A stretch of 64,000 bases of DNA from Clostridiales bacterium (GCA_022785125.1 JALFRA010000017.1:19469-83468), one strand, 5' to 3'. Shown: positions 1-9,447, counted from the first letter of the stretch. Notes: a model not told the origin generated them from the letters alone. Numbers and translations: made by a program.

Positions 1-1
1 G

Positions 2-490
2 GACATCGACGAGCGCAGGACGGAGATCGAATACAGGGATAAGGATGGAGAGCGGCAGAGCTTCAATCCCAAACGGTATGCCTATTCCTACGATTTCTAC
101 ATCGTGATCAACGTCAACAATCCCTATTTCAGCGAGATCCGCTTCCAACTCAACAGCAGCTCAGTGGATAACGATGAGGAAACACTGCTGGATGGGCCCA
201 ACGCCATGCGCAGACCCCGCGGGGGTCTCCGGGCTAAAGCCGGCGGAATGGGCGGCGGCTCCCTGACCTCCAACGCGGAGGAGGTGCGCTCCAGCGTGGA
301 ATACCGGCAATATGAGGAAATGGGCTGTGAAATCCGGGATGCGCTGCTGCAGGTCCGGCAGCAGGCGCGGGAGGAAGCGGCCGCGGCAGCAGCACCCAAG
401 GCGGCGGTGACCTGTCCGTACTGCGGGGCGACCACCACACCGGATGCCAGCGGCTGCTGCGAGTTTTGCGGCGGCGCAATCAACGGATAA
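2..490 (+). CDS. Zinc-ribbon protein, C-terminal part (5' end outside window)
   Basis: The reading frame is already open at the first bases of the window, so this is the C-terminal 162 residues of a longer protein. No family is recognised in the visible part. It has a polar segment with FYIVINVNNPYFSEI, a Gly/Arg-rich stretch (GGLRAKAGGMGGG), an Ala-rich helix and a C-terminal four-cysteine zinc ribbon (CPYCG then CEFCG) ending seven residues from the stop. It lies 48 bp upstream of the AIM24 gene on the same strand and is probably part of the same operon. A second zinc-ribbon protein is encoded further down (5104-6237). Function unknown. Confidence 0.75.
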   Translation, partial: DIDERRTEIEYRDKDGERQSFNPKRYAYSYDFYIVINVNNPYFSEIRFQLNSSSVDNDEETLLDGPNAMRRPRGGLRAKAGGMGGGSLTSNAEEVRSSVEYRQYEEMGCEIRDALLQVRQQAREEAAAAAAPKAAVTCPYCGATTTPDASGCCEFCGGAING

Positions 491-538
491 GAATATCTTG
501 GAGCAATAGAAAACAACGAAAATGAAAGGAGCTTCACC

Positions 539-1222
539 ATGAAGAAGTATGAAATTTTAGGAGAAAATCTGCCGGTCGTCGTATGTGAATTGTCCCCAGG
601 CGAATCCATGATCACGGAGAGCGGCAGCATGAGCTGGATGAGCCCAAATATGAAAATGGAAACCACCACCGGAGGCGGTATGAAGAAGATGCTGGGGCGG
701 CTGGTGTCCGGTGATTCCGCATTCCAGAACAAGTTCACCGCAGAGGGTGGGGACGGGTTCATCGCCTTCGCTTCCAGCTTTCCCGGGGCCATCAAGGCTC
801 TGAACATCAGTGCCGGCCGGTCCATGATTGTGCAGAAAAGCGCGTTTCTTGCCTCTGAGGAGGGTGTGGAGCTGTCCATGCACTTCCAGAAAAAACTGGG
901 CTCCGGCATCTTTGGCGGCGAGGGCTTCATCATGCAGAAGCTGAGCGGAAACGGGATCGCCTTTATTGAGATCGACGGTCACGCGGCAGAGTATGACCTG
1001 AGCGCCGGACAGGAGCTTCTGGTCAGCACAGGGTACCTGGCGGCTATGGAGGAGAGCTGCACCATGGATGTGGTTGCGGTCAAGGGCGCAAAGAACATGC
1101 TCCTGGGCGGAGAGGGTATTTTCAATACCGTTGTCCGGGGACCCGGCAAGGTGATCCTGCAGACCATGCCCATCAGCAAGGTAGCCGAGCTGCTGACGCC
1201 GTTTTTCAGCAACAAAAAATAA
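539..1222 (+). CDS. AIM24 family protein (TIGR00266-like)
   Basis: A 227-residue protein with the Gly-rich beta-strand pattern of the AIM24/TIGR00266 family: early G(E)SMITESGSMSWM, central GGEGFIMQKLSGNG and late LLGGEGIFNTVVRGPGKV. The whole protein is one such double-psi-type domain and matches the usual family length of about 220-260. The family is named after a yeast mitochondrial protein, and the role of the bacterial members is not established. There is no signal peptide or membrane segment, so it is probably cytoplasmic. The start follows AAAGGAG with good spacing. Its neighbours are a zinc-ribbon protein and lipoproteins, a grouping suggestive of envelope stress or membrane quality control (inference). 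Confidence 0.9.
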   Translation: MKKYEILGENLPVVVCELSPGESMITESGSMSWMSPNMKMETTTGGGMKKMLGRLVSGDSAFQNKFTAEGGDGFIAFASSFPGAIKALNISAGRSMIVQKSAFLASEEGVELSMHFQKKLGSGIFGGEGFIMQKLSGNGIAFIEIDGHAAEYDLSAGQELLVSTGYLAAMEESCTMDVVAVKGAKNMLLGGEGIFNTVVRGPGKVILQTMPISKVAELLTPFFSNKK

Positions 1223-1246
1223 GAAAGGACAGAGAGGAGAATGGCC

Positions 1247-2713
1247 ATGAAAACCAAGTTCAAGCTGTCGTGCCTGTTCCTTGCGGCGCTGATGCTGTTC
1301 AGCCTCACTGCCTGCGGCAAGGACAACCCGGAGCCCAGCTCGACATCGGAAGGAACCGAGCAGACAAAGCCTCCTGTGGAAGCGGGAAGCGGAACAACGA
1401 TCCATACAAATCTGTGGGATCTTACTTACGATGAGGCGGACGGCTGGGTCTATGAGGAGGACGACCTTCATGACGATGAAACATCCTCCAAGATCATCCT
1501 GACGCTTCCCAAGGAAGGCGAGGATGGAAGCATCGTCGATGCGGAGATCCGCGTTTCTGTGGAAGATCCGTATACCTTCCGGGACTATCTCACCAGCTAC
1601 GGCTTTGACGAGTACGAATATGCAGTCGATCAGGCCTATGATCTTACTCCCGTCGGCGGCATCGATTGCCTCAAGGCAGAAGGAAACTATTGGGGCTCCC
1701 CCTGCCTGCGGTATATGAACCGGGTGGAGGGCGCGGGAGCCACCGTATTTATGGAGATCATCGGCGAGTACGAGGATGAGCGTGTAGACAAGCTGCTCTC
1801 CGGCCTGACGATCCATCTGGAGGATACCGGAAACGAGGATGGCCCCTGGTACTGGGAGGGTGAGCCCTTTTCCGCCCAGCCCCGCAGCGTCATGGTGGGT
1901 ACGCACACGCTCAGCAGCCAGTGGCTGCCTATTACAGACTGCATCATCACAAAGGAGACCTTCAATCACGCAGCTGCTGTCACAGGAGATCAGGCTTACC
2001 TTCTGGTGGACGGAGAATTGAAGCGCTTCGATTACGACGGCGCATCTCTGAACTTTGCGGAGGATATTGTGCTGGACGCGGAATATGAGGATATTTCCGC
2101 CGACACCACAGGGACCCTCTGGCTGGCGAATTTTATGGAGCCGCTGATCAGCTGGAAGGACGGCGCACAGACGGCGTCCTATGAGGGCCCGGATCACGTC
2201 ACCATGCACCCATCCGGGACCTGGGGCGTCAGCTGGTTCTCCGGAACGGAATGTGAAAAGATCACGCTCTCCGGCGGAGCCCTCAAGACGGAGCCCATGG
2301 TATTCCAGGAAGTGGATATCCTCAGTCATCTGCTGATCGACGACAGCCACATCTATGTCTGTGGGTCTGCCGTGGACGGCAGCGGTCACAAGGTGTTTGT
2401 CTATGACAGCAATGGCGCGCTGCAAATGACTTTGGCAGATTCCGACGGAGGCGGCCTGGGAAGCATTACCTTTATTACGCAGACCGCAAATGGCTATCTG
2501 GCCCTGGACGGAAATATGCGTGAGGTGGTGCTCTGGACCAAGGACGGCACCTATCTCGGCGAGGCGGATGACGGCGACCTGTTCGGCACGGACTATCCCT
2601 GGTTCTGCGGCGGCGCGAAGCTGGCTGACGGCAGCATCCTTGCCATTATGACCGAAGACAGAGCGGACGAGTCCGCAATGGAACTGGTTGCATTCAAACT
2701 CAGTGGCTTTTAA
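1247..2713 (+). CDS. Lipoprotein with C-terminal propeller-like region
   Basis: A predicted lipoprotein of about 488 residues. The signal peptide runs from MKTKFK through a hydrophobic stretch to the lipobox LTAC, so the mature protein should be anchored outside the cytoplasmic membrane. Residues about 50-195 form an alpha/beta domain. The rest repeats strand motifs such as DGELKRFDYDG, DGAQTASYEG and DGTYLGEADDG, suggesting a beta-propeller (inference). I chose ATG 1247 because AGGAG (about 1233) is correctly spaced for it and too close to the ATG at 1241. The next lipoprotein gene starts 12 bp downstream. No specific function recognised. Confidence 0.8.
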   Translation: MKTKFKLSCLFLAALMLFSLTACGKDNPEPSSTSEGTEQTKPPVEAGSGTTIHTNLWDLTYDEADGWVYEEDDLHDDETSSKIILTLPKEGEDGSIVDAEIRVSVEDPYTFRDYLTSYGFDEYEYAVDQAYDLTPVGGIDCLKAEGNYWGSPCLRYMNRVEGAGATVFMEIIGEYEDERVDKLLSGLTIHLEDTGNEDGPWYWEGEPFSAQPRSVMVGTHTLSSQWLPITDCIITKETFNHAAAVTGDQAYLLVDGELKRFDYDGASLNFAEDIVLDAEYEDISADTTGTLWLANFMEPLISWKDGAQTASYEGPDHVTMHPSGTWGVSWFSGTECEKITLSGGALKTEPMVFQEVDILSHLLIDDSHIYVCGSAVDGSGHKVFVYDSNGALQMTLADSDGGGLGSITFITQTANGYLALDGNMREVVLWTKDGTYLGEADDGDLFGTDYPWFCGGAKLADGSILAIMTEDRADESAMELVAFKLSGF

Positions 2714-2725
2714 GGAGGGCCTGAC

Positions 2726-3736
2726 ATGAAACGCACGAGGTTATTCTGCGTCCTGCTTGCGGCGGCGATGCTGCTCAGTCTGGCCGCCTGCGGCAAGGAC
2801 GACCCGAAAGAATCCAATTCGCTCCAGATCGGGGACTATGCGCTGCTCTACAAGGGGGCCAGCATCATGGAGGACTCAGATGGAAACGACGCGCTGGTCC
2901 TGACGCTGGATTTTACCAACAACAGCAAGGACAGCGGCTCCTATGTCTGGTCCATCTCTGAAACAGCGATACAGAACGGCGCAGAATTGGCTATCGCCAC
3001 CGTCTTTGCGAACAGCGACTCCTACGACACGGTGATCGACAGTCAATTTACGGATGTCGCGCCGGGTGAAACCCTTGAACTCCGCACCGCCTTTGTGCTG
3101 GCGGATACCACCAGCAAGGTCGAGGTGACCTTTGAGGAGGCATTCGGCGACAAAACCGGTAAGATCACCGTCGATCCGTCCACACTCAGCCGGGAAACGG
3201 CGGGAAGCGGTACAGGTCAGGATACTGGGACCGGAGATATACTGCTGGACTGGTGGAACGGCGACTGGTACGGCTGGTGGATCATGACCGGCTGCTCCGG
3301 CTATTACGAGGATATGGAGGGCGCCTGGTGGGACATCTGCGGCGCCATTGACATCGGCGGGGACGGCACGGGCACTGTCACCCTCTGGGATGAGGACTAC
3401 ACGAAGTCGGAACCGATGGTCTCCGCGTCGGTCAGCCTCAGTGATGATGGGACCAGCATATATGGCACCATGACATCCGAGGGCGGCGCCTTCACGGATA
3501 TTGCGCTGGAGCACGGGGACTGGATCGTTGACCCGGGACTGGTGGACTATGGGGACATGATCCACATTGACGGTGATTACGAAAACGGCGGAGATGCATT
3601 CCACTATGATATCTACCTGCGCCCGTGGGGGACCTATTGGGTGGACGTGGATGAGGAGGATCTGCCCAATCTCTATGACAGCTGGTATCTGCCTCTGATC
3701 GATGCGGAGGAGCCTATGCCGGACAGCATTGGATGA
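2726..3736 (+). CDS. Lipoprotein with DUF5067-like domain
   Basis: A 336-residue predicted lipoprotein (signal peptide with lipobox LAAC). Residues about 30-155 have the order typical of DUF5067, an immunoglobulin-like surface domain: DYALLYKGASIMEDSDGND, then LTLDFTNNSKDSGSY, IQNGAELA and VAPGETLELRTAF. The C-terminal half is very rich in Trp, Tyr, Gly and Asp (LDWWNGDWYGWWIMTGCSG) and resembles a beta-sandwich. SD GGAGG lies 8 bp from the ATG. A hairpin of 45 bp follows the stop and may reduce read-through to the next lipoprotein gene. Ligand and role unknown. Confidence 0.8.
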   Translation: MKRTRLFCVLLAAAMLLSLAACGKDDPKESNSLQIGDYALLYKGASIMEDSDGNDALVLTLDFTNNSKDSGSYVWSISETAIQNGAELAIATVFANSDSYDTVIDSQFTDVAPGETLELRTAFVLADTTSKVEVTFEEAFGDKTGKITVDPSTLSRETAGSGTGQDTGTGDILLDWWNGDWYGWWIMTGCSGYYEDMEGAWWDICGAIDIGGDGTGTVTLWDEDYTKSEPMVSASVSLSDDGTSIYGTMTSEGGAFTDIALEHGDWIVDPGLVDYGDMIHIDGDYENGGDAFHYDIYLRPWGTYWVDVDEEDLPNLYDSWYLPLIDAEEPMPDSIG

Positions 3737-3742
3737 CACCAG

Positions 3743-3787
3743 AATGGGGATCGTTCCCGCCCCATTTGGGGCGGAGCGATCCCCATT
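3743..3787 (+). terminator. Intercistronic hairpin, possible attenuator
   Basis: An almost perfect inverted repeat (AATGGGGATCG..CGCCCC, loop ATTT, GGGGCG..GATCCCCATT) lies between two lipoprotein genes. No T-run follows, so partial termination or mRNA stabilisation is more likely than full termination. Confidence 0.5.
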
Positions 3788-3828
3788 TGCGCAATGGTAT
3801 GGAGCAGTGACATTTGAAAGGAGCAGTT

Positions 3829-5034
3829 ATGAAAAGGACATCAAAACGAGTGATCGCATTTTTTCTAATACTGGTTCTGATGCTGTCTCTCTGTGCCTGC
3901 GCGCAAAAACAGCAAGCGGGAACAGACGAACCAAATCGAAGCGCCGATGGTGAGACGCTGTCTGGTATGCCCGATCAGAAACTGCCGGAAAAGCTGCGCC
4001 CGGGGGCCGGGGGATCGGATATGCAGCCGACACCGACCGGATTCTCCGCGGAAGCGGAACAATCTCTTGTTTGGCTGCGGGAGAGAATGGCTTTTCCGCA
4101 GACCATGTTCGGCGCGGCTTATCTGGGCTATGTGGAAAAAGCCGGCGATTGGCTGTCAGCGGCAGACCAGGCCATGCTGGAGGAATATCCCTTCCTTGCG
4201 GAGATCGACGAAACCCGCATCATCGGCAGTTCAGGCCATCTGTACGGTATCGTGCCGCTGGATGAAAATGCGACGGTTGCCATCAATCGTGTGCGATGGA
4301 ATGAGAACACCGATACCTATGAGAACACCGAGGTCTGCTATCGGTCGGAAAACGGGGAACCGGTGCTGCTCTTTGCAAATCTTGACGGCGTTGCATACGA
4401 GACCGACACGCAGGTCTGGATCACTGACAACCGCGGGAACTCCTGCGAATGGTGGCCGTCCCTTGACGCGCTGAGCTGCCTTGTGCCCTGTGTATCGGAC
4501 GATGGAGACTACCTCTCCTTCGACTTTACGGAATACGGCTGGCAGGGCGTTCCTTCCGAGCTTGCACCGTGGCTGGCAGACGGCTGGAGCGGCGTCTATG
4601 CCTCCGGGCTTGGCGGCAGCTGGATAACGCAGGCAGCGGCATGGGATACGGACCGTATCGCAAATTACTACCTGTGGTTCTTTCCCGAGGATGAGATGGG
4701 AGGAACGGTCGAACTGTATTGGGAATACGAGGGTGCCGATCCTTCTAAAACGACGTGGGAAGAGGTGTGGAGCGGTTTCTGGACGACCACATCCGTCATG
4801 GATGGGCCCAGTTATGTGACCGTCAGCCTGTCCCTTGTTGGCGGTGATAACTATGGCGTCACAGACGGCCCGTATTATATCTCGGAGACCTATCCGATTT
4901 TGATGAGTCCCAGCGGCGAGGAGATGGTGATCGGCGCTGGGGAGAACGAAGTCAGCCTGCCGTTTATGCCGAAGTACGACGCGCAGCTGTGCGTCCTGAC
5001 GCTGGACAGCTTGCTCACCGACCCGCTCGGCTGA
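3829..5034 (+). CDS. Lipoprotein, paralogue of 7586-8725
   Basis: A 401-residue predicted lipoprotein with signal peptide and lipobox (LCAC). The annotated start is ATG 3829, preceded by AAAGGAG; an in-frame TTG at 3814 overlaps that site and is rejected. From about residue 80 the order YLGYVEKAGDW.. EYPFLAEID..ETRIIG..HLYGIVPLDENATVAINRVRW.. matches the lipoprotein at 7586-8725 (YLGYRKQGDS.. MPFLLHIP..ILG..LFCIVPRDENTSLAVNHVTW). The two genes are therefore duplicates that have diverged strongly. The C-terminal half is Trp-rich and beta-predicted. Both end with a similar motif (YPILMSPSGEE / FPVLIDPSGES). Function unknown. Confidence 0.8.
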   Translation: MKRTSKRVIAFFLILVLMLSLCACAQKQQAGTDEPNRSADGETLSGMPDQKLPEKLRPGAGGSDMQPTPTGFSAEAEQSLVWLRERMAFPQTMFGAAYLGYVEKAGDWLSAADQAMLEEYPFLAEIDETRIIGSSGHLYGIVPLDENATVAINRVRWNENTDTYENTEVCYRSENGEPVLLFANLDGVAYETDTQVWITDNRGNSCEWWPSLDALSCLVPCVSDDGDYLSFDFTEYGWQGVPSELAPWLADGWSGVYASGLGGSWITQAAAWDTDRIANYYLWFFPEDEMGGTVELYWEYEGADPSKTTWEEVWSGFWTTTSVMDGPSYVTVSLSLVGGDNYGVTDGPYYISETYPILMSPSGEEMVIGAGENEVSLPFMPKYDAQLCVLTLDSLLTDPLG

Positions 5035-5103
5035 TCTTCTGCGGATTACGGCCTGTTTCGGTATAGACCGTTACAGCGCCGGCATGGGAAGGAGGAATTT
5101 CAG

Positions 5104-6237
5104 ATGCCAACACAGGTAACAAATTATCAATGCCCCAGCTGCACGGGACCGCTGCATTTCTCCGGTGCGTCCGGCCGGTTGGAGTGCGAATACTGCGGCG
5201 CCAGTTATGATGTGGCGGAGATCGAGGCGCTCTACGCAGAGAAAGAAAAAAAGGCGGCAGAAGCCCAGCAGGCGACGGAGGAAGGCGGCGCCGGGCAGAG
5301 CGCGCCAGCCGCGGATGGAGGCGCATGGGACACCTCTGACTTTTGCGAGGATTGGGGGGCTGAGGGCGACGGTATGCGGGCCTACGGCTGCCCCAGCTGC
5401 GGCGCGGAGCTCATCTGCGAGGAGAGCACGGCGGCGACCTCCTGCCCCTATTGCGGGAACCCCACCGTGGTGCCGGGCCAGTTCTCCGGGGCACTGCGGC
5501 CGGATTTCATCGTTCCGTTCAAGCTGAGCAAGGAGGATGCGGTAAAGGCCCTCAAGTCCCACTACAAAGGGAAGTTTTTCCTGCCGAAAAGCTTTACCGG
5601 TGAAAATCATGTGCAGGAGATCCGGGGGATCTATGTTCCCTTCTGGATGTTCGACGGCGAGGCGGAGGGCGACGCCCATTATGAGGCTGCCCGCTCCCGT
5701 ACATACCGCTCCGGCGACTACGAGATCACGGAGACGAAACACTACGATGTCTACCGGGCCGGAGCCGTCACCTTTGAGAAGGTGCCGGTGGACGCCTCCA
5801 GCAAGATGCCGGACGGCCACATGGACTCCATTGAACCCTATGACTACAAGGAGCTGAAGCCGTTTTCCACCGCGTATCTCCCCGGCTTCCTGGCCGATAA
5901 GTTCGATGTGACGGTGGAACAGAGCCGGCAGCGGGCGGATCAGCGCTGTGAGGGGACCCTTGCCTCCGCGCTGCGCGGCACAGTGAAGCGTTATGACCTC
6001 TGCGTTCTCAGAGACAGCAGCGTTCACCTGCGCAGGGGCAAGGTGCATTACGCCCTGATGCCCGTCTGGATGCTGAATACCAAGTGGCATGGGAAGGACT
6101 TCCTCTTTGCCATGAATGGACAGACCGGAAAGCTGGTGGGCGACCTGCCGGTCAGCTGGGGGAAGTTCTGGGGGCTGTTTGCCGCCATCGCCGTCCCCCT
6201 GTCTGTGATCAGTTCGGCGCTGGTCCTATTGCCGTGA
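5104..6237 (+). CDS. TFIIB-type zinc-ribbon membrane-associated protein
   Basis: A 377-residue protein with two zinc ribbons. The first is at about residues 10-40 (CPSCTGPL.. CEYCGASY) and is followed by a Glu/Lys/Ala coiled-coil stretch. The second is at about 97-125 (CPSCGAEL.. CPYCGNPT). A long domain of about 200 residues follows, with FIVPFKLSKEDAVKAL and GIYVPFWMFDGEA. One hydrophobic segment closes the protein (LFAAIAVPLSVISSALVLL), probably a C-terminal membrane anchor with the rest cytoplasmic. Proteins of this architecture are common in Firmicutes and are annotated only as zinc-ribbon proteins. The start has AAGGAGG upstream. The TPM gene follows after 19 bp. Confidence 0.85.
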   Translation: MPTQVTNYQCPSCTGPLHFSGASGRLECEYCGASYDVAEIEALYAEKEKKAAEAQQATEEGGAGQSAPAADGGAWDTSDFCEDWGAEGDGMRAYGCPSCGAELICEESTAATSCPYCGNPTVVPGQFSGALRPDFIVPFKLSKEDAVKALKSHYKGKFFLPKSFTGENHVQEIRGIYVPFWMFDGEAEGDAHYEAARSRTYRSGDYEITETKHYDVYRAGAVTFEKVPVDASSKMPDGHMDSIEPYDYKELKPFSTAYLPGFLADKFDVTVEQSRQRADQRCEGTLASALRGTVKRYDLCVLRDSSVHLRRGKVHYALMPVWMLNTKWHGKDFLFAMNGQTGKLVGDLPVSWGKFWGLFAAIAVPLSVISSALVLLP

Positions 6238-6256
6238 GAAAGGAGGCGGACCGGAT

Positions 6257-7573
6257 ATGAAGAAAGCATATACTGCTCTCGCGCTGGCGTTCCTGTTGGC
6301 GCTGTCCCTCTGCACTCCCGCAATGGCGGCAATGGAGTACGGCGTGATCTATGACGAAACGGAATCCTTGGGATCGCAGGAACTGACCATGCAGGGAGAA
6401 CAGACCCTCCCCCAGCTCTCCCAGGCGCTGGGCCTTGATCTGCGGGTGGATGTATTGACCCAAAACAGCTATGACGGACTTGGCGACGCCGCCGCGGGGA
6501 TCTATGAGGAATATGATTATGGCTATGGCGAGCACAAGGAGGGCGTAACGCTGACCATTCTGCTGGAACCGCAGGATGGGGATACCTACAGGATGGTTGA
6601 CGAAAATGACTGGTGTGTCTACACCAGACTGAGCGATGAGCGGGGCAGCGGCCAGGAATTGTCCGACGCCGTCTACGATGCGGTACAGCCCTATATGGCG
6701 GCGCGGGCGTGGAACGGCGAGGACATGACCATGAGCGCCGTGGCGCTGACCCAGGCAGTGGACGCCATGGCGGAAACGGCGGAGGATTACATCCGCACAA
6801 ATTGCCCGCCGGCCGGCTCCGGCGAGGATGCCGGCTTGGAAGAACCGGTGCAGGGCAGTGTCACGATGCAGTATGTATTTGATGCTGCAGACCTTCTCCC
6901 CTATGAGAAGTGGGAAAAGCTGGAGGCTCGGGCCGAAGCTATTTCCCAAAAGCAGGATTGCGGCGTTTATTTTGCTCTTGTGGATGATTACACGGAATTC
7001 GGAAACGGCAGTATCTATGAGGTCACCTATCAGCTCTATCACGGCAGTGAGCTCGGTATGGGCAGCGGGCGGGACGGCATCATCGTGCTCCTGAGCATGG
7101 CCGAGCGGAACTATGCCATGTTCGTCTACGGCGAATACGCCGAGTATGCCTTTGATGAATATGGGAAGGAGAAGCTGGAGGAGCAATTCCTGGGCGATTT
7201 TGGGGAAAACGACTGGTATGGCGGCATTTCCAATTACTTGGACGCCTGTGAGGAATATCTGACGAAGGCCGACGCCGGCAAGCCGGTGCGCCGTCCTTAC
7301 TGGATCTGGTTCGTCATTTCAGCAGGATGCTCCTGTCTGGCTGCGGGGACGGTTTGCCTGTGGCTGCTGCGTAAGATGAAGTCCGTCCATCAAAAGGCGG
7401 AAGCCGATGCGTACCTCACCGCTGGCGGCTTACACCTGACAAAGCAGTACGACCGGTACACCCATACCACCGAAACACGCACCAAGATCCAGAAAGAGAG
7501 CTCGGGCGGCAGCGGCGGCAGCACCTACAGCGAAAGCGGGGGCGGCGGCAGCGGCCGCAGCGGGAAATTCTGA
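6257..7573 (+). CDS. TPM-domain exported membrane protein
   Basis: A 438-residue protein with an N-terminal signal peptide ending near PAMAAMEYG. Two segments look like TPM domains: about 30-175 (TLPQLSQALGLDLRVDVLTQNSYDG) and about 200-330 (LEARAEAISQKQDCGVYFALVDD, GSGRDGIIVLLSMAERNYA). A transmembrane helix at about 355-375 precedes a basic segment and a Gly/Ser-rich tail. The tail is typical of TPM proteins linked to membrane protein quality control or phosphatase activity in other organisms. Topology is probably extracytoplasmic TPM domains with a short cytoplasmic tail. It sits in the lipoprotein/zinc-ribbon operon, 12 bp before the next lipoprotein. Confidence 0.85.
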   Translation: MKKAYTALALAFLLALSLCTPAMAAMEYGVIYDETESLGSQELTMQGEQTLPQLSQALGLDLRVDVLTQNSYDGLGDAAAGIYEEYDYGYGEHKEGVTLTILLEPQDGDTYRMVDENDWCVYTRLSDERGSGQELSDAVYDAVQPYMAARAWNGEDMTMSAVALTQAVDAMAETAEDYIRTNCPPAGSGEDAGLEEPVQGSVTMQYVFDAADLLPYEKWEKLEARAEAISQKQDCGVYFALVDDYTEFGNGSIYEVTYQLYHGSELGMGSGRDGIIVLLSMAERNYAMFVYGEYAEYAFDEYGKEKLEEQFLGDFGENDWYGGISNYLDACEEYLTKADAGKPVRRPYWIWFVISAGCSCLAAGTVCLWLLRKMKSVHQKAEADAYLTAGGLHLTKQYDRYTHTTETRTKIQKESSGGSGGSTYSESGGGGSGRSGKF

Positions 7574-7585
7574 GAAGGAGGCCGG

Positions 7586-8725
7586 ATGATGAAGAATTTG
7601 CTCCGGCGCCGCTTTCTCCCGGCGATTTTGTGCATGGCACTGGCCCTTGGCCTGTCCGCCTGCGGAGGAGAAGACACACCGCCCGTTGAAACGGAAACGG
7701 ACGGTGCGATGGGCACCCTTTCCGGCAGCAAGGGAGAAAAAGATTCCAGGGTGGGTGTGTTCTCCGGCAGCGGGGAAGAAACAGCGGAGGCGGAATTGGC
7801 GGAGGAGTCCCTGAACCTGTTGTATGACGCCATGGCATACGATGACCAGTACGCCGGCGCGGTCGCCTATCTGGGATACAGGAAGCAGGGGGACTCCACC
7901 CCGCTGTCGGACTGGCTGGTGGAGAATTGTGCCGGATTGGTCGAGGCGATGCCGTTTCTGCTGCATATACCGGCCGAATGTATCCTCGGCGCAGGTTGGG
8001 GTGATTTATTCTGCATCGTTCCCCGGGATGAGAATACCAGCCTTGCCGTGAACCATGTCACCTGGGAATCGCTCGGTAACGGCGTTTGGCCTGTACCGGG
8101 TGAGGTGCTCTACCGGGAAGAGTGTGCCCAGCCTGTACTGATATTCGTAAATTATGAGCAATGGCGGGATGAACCGGACACGGAGATCGTCCTTGTGACA
8201 AACGATGGCGTGGAGGTGAAGTGGCTCCCGCTGACCGATGAATACGGCATTCCCATCGTGCCCACCGGGGAGAACTACCTTCCCATGCTGATGGATTTCG
8301 GCATCTGGGGCTATGTGACCGGGTTGGACTACCCCGAGGACTGGGAGCCGTCCGGGGACGACTGGTGGCTGCCTCCCACAGACTGGGGGCTGGCTTACAC
8401 AAATTGGACCTGCGAGCACTGGTACATGGAGTTCGGCTGGGGCGACAGCGACCCGGACTATTCCGGACGCATCGATCTCTACCATCAGCCGGAGGATGGA
8501 CAGGAGTATGCATACTCATATTCCGGCATCTGGCGTATGGAGGGCGACTGCCTGTATCTGGACCTCTCGGACGGCGCGGGCACCCGCATGAGCGGCAGCT
8601 TCCCGGTGCTGATCGACCCATCCGGCGAATCTCTCCATATCCAGCAGGATCGTGAAACCGGTGTGTGTCCACCCTTTTTTGGCGAGGGCATGACCTGTAT
8701 GGATCTGATACGCGCCTATGGCTGA
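7586..8725 (+). CDS. Lipoprotein, paralogue of 3829-5034
   Basis: A 379-residue predicted lipoprotein with signal peptide and lipobox (LSAC). Residues from about 90 align by eye with the lipoprotein at 3829-5034: YLGYRKQGDS, VEAMPFLLHIP, LFCIVPRDENTSLAVNHVTW, and the terminal SFPVLIDPSGESLHI. This marks a duplicated, diverged pair within one operon. The C-terminal half is Trp/Tyr/Asp-rich and probably beta. Two adjacent ATGs are possible; AAGGAGG is better spaced for the second (7589). Function unknown. Confidence 0.8.
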   Translation: MMKNLLRRRFLPAILCMALALGLSACGGEDTPPVETETDGAMGTLSGSKGEKDSRVGVFSGSGEETAEAELAEESLNLLYDAMAYDDQYAGAVAYLGYRKQGDSTPLSDWLVENCAGLVEAMPFLLHIPAECILGAGWGDLFCIVPRDENTSLAVNHVTWESLGNGVWPVPGEVLYREECAQPVLIFVNYEQWRDEPDTEIVLVTNDGVEVKWLPLTDEYGIPIVPTGENYLPMLMDFGIWGYVTGLDYPEDWEPSGDDWWLPPTDWGLAYTNWTCEHWYMEFGWGDSDPDYSGRIDLYHQPEDGQEYAYSYSGIWRMEGDCLYLDLSDGAGTRMSGSFPVLIDPSGESLHIQQDRETGVCPPFFGEGMTCMDLIRAYG

Positions 8726-8774
8726 GAGAACATCAGGCGCACGAGTGTGGGACAGGCGTGAAAGGAGTATTTGT

Positions 8775-9344
8775 ATGAGTATTTTTGACAGGCTAAAGCA
8801 GTCCGCCGTGGATGCCGCGGCGACGGCAGCCACAGCCATTGGAAACAAGCGGGAAACCTTTACCTTCGTGGCCCTCCCTGAGAGCCTTGCCCAGCTACAG
8901 GCTCTCCCGGAGGCGGTCCTTGACACCCCCTTTCAGACGGCGGCGCTGACCGTGCTGGCCCTGTGCGCCTATGCCGCTGACCGGCAGATCGGCACGGATA
9001 TGCTGAATTGGCTGCGGGGGCCCCGTCCTTTGAACGGACAGGAGATCTCCTTCTTAAACGACCGTTTTCGTGACGGAAAGACCTACCTTCCATTCACCTA
9101 CTTCGCCGGCTCTACCCCCGACAACAATTACACACCCAACCAGCCCTATACCATCCGGGTGGAAAGCAACCATGTTTCCGGTGAGGAGCAGGGCTATATG
9201 AAACTGTTTATCCCCTGCGGCGGCGCGGACAGCCCTCGCCCCATCAAACTCCGACAGCGGGGCAGCGATGGGAAGTGGTTCCTCTGGGAGCAATACCTGC
9301 TCACCGGTGTCCGTACCCCCAAGTCCGCCGACCCCTGGGCGTGA
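8775..9344 (+). CDS. Small conserved protein of unknown function (DUF6935-like)
   Basis: A 189-residue soluble protein. It starts with MSIFDRLKQSAVDAAATAAT (an Ala-rich amphipathic helix), followed by LPESLAQLQALPEAVLDTPF and AALTVLALCAYAADRQIG. The C-terminal half has YTPNQPYTIRVESNHV. This resembles a domain I recall as DUF6935, but I could not check. ATG 8775 is chosen over upstream in-frame codons because GAAAGGAG lies 8 bp before it. It is the penultimate gene of the lipoprotein/AIM24/TPM group. No catalytic motif seen. Confidence 0.75.
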   Translation: MSIFDRLKQSAVDAAATAATAIGNKRETFTFVALPESLAQLQALPEAVLDTPFQTAALTVLALCAYAADRQIGTDMLNWLRGPRPLNGQEISFLNDRFRDGKTYLPFTYFAGSTPDNNYTPNQPYTIRVESNHVSGEEQGYMKLFIPCGGADSPRPIKLRQRGSDGKWFLWEQYLLTGVRTPKSADPWA

Positions 9345-9447
9345 GTCAGGCGGCGCGGCTGTGGAGGCTCGGCTCATGGAAGCCGGAGCAGGCGGGAGCG
9401 ATCAGAAAACCATCTGTATTTATCGGATTGGATAGAGGGTGCCGATC

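Noticed and set aside
124..933. Long minus-strand frames across 1-2500
   Set aside because: They overlap the AIM24 and lipoprotein genes, lack ribosome sites and read as low-complexity shadow sequence.
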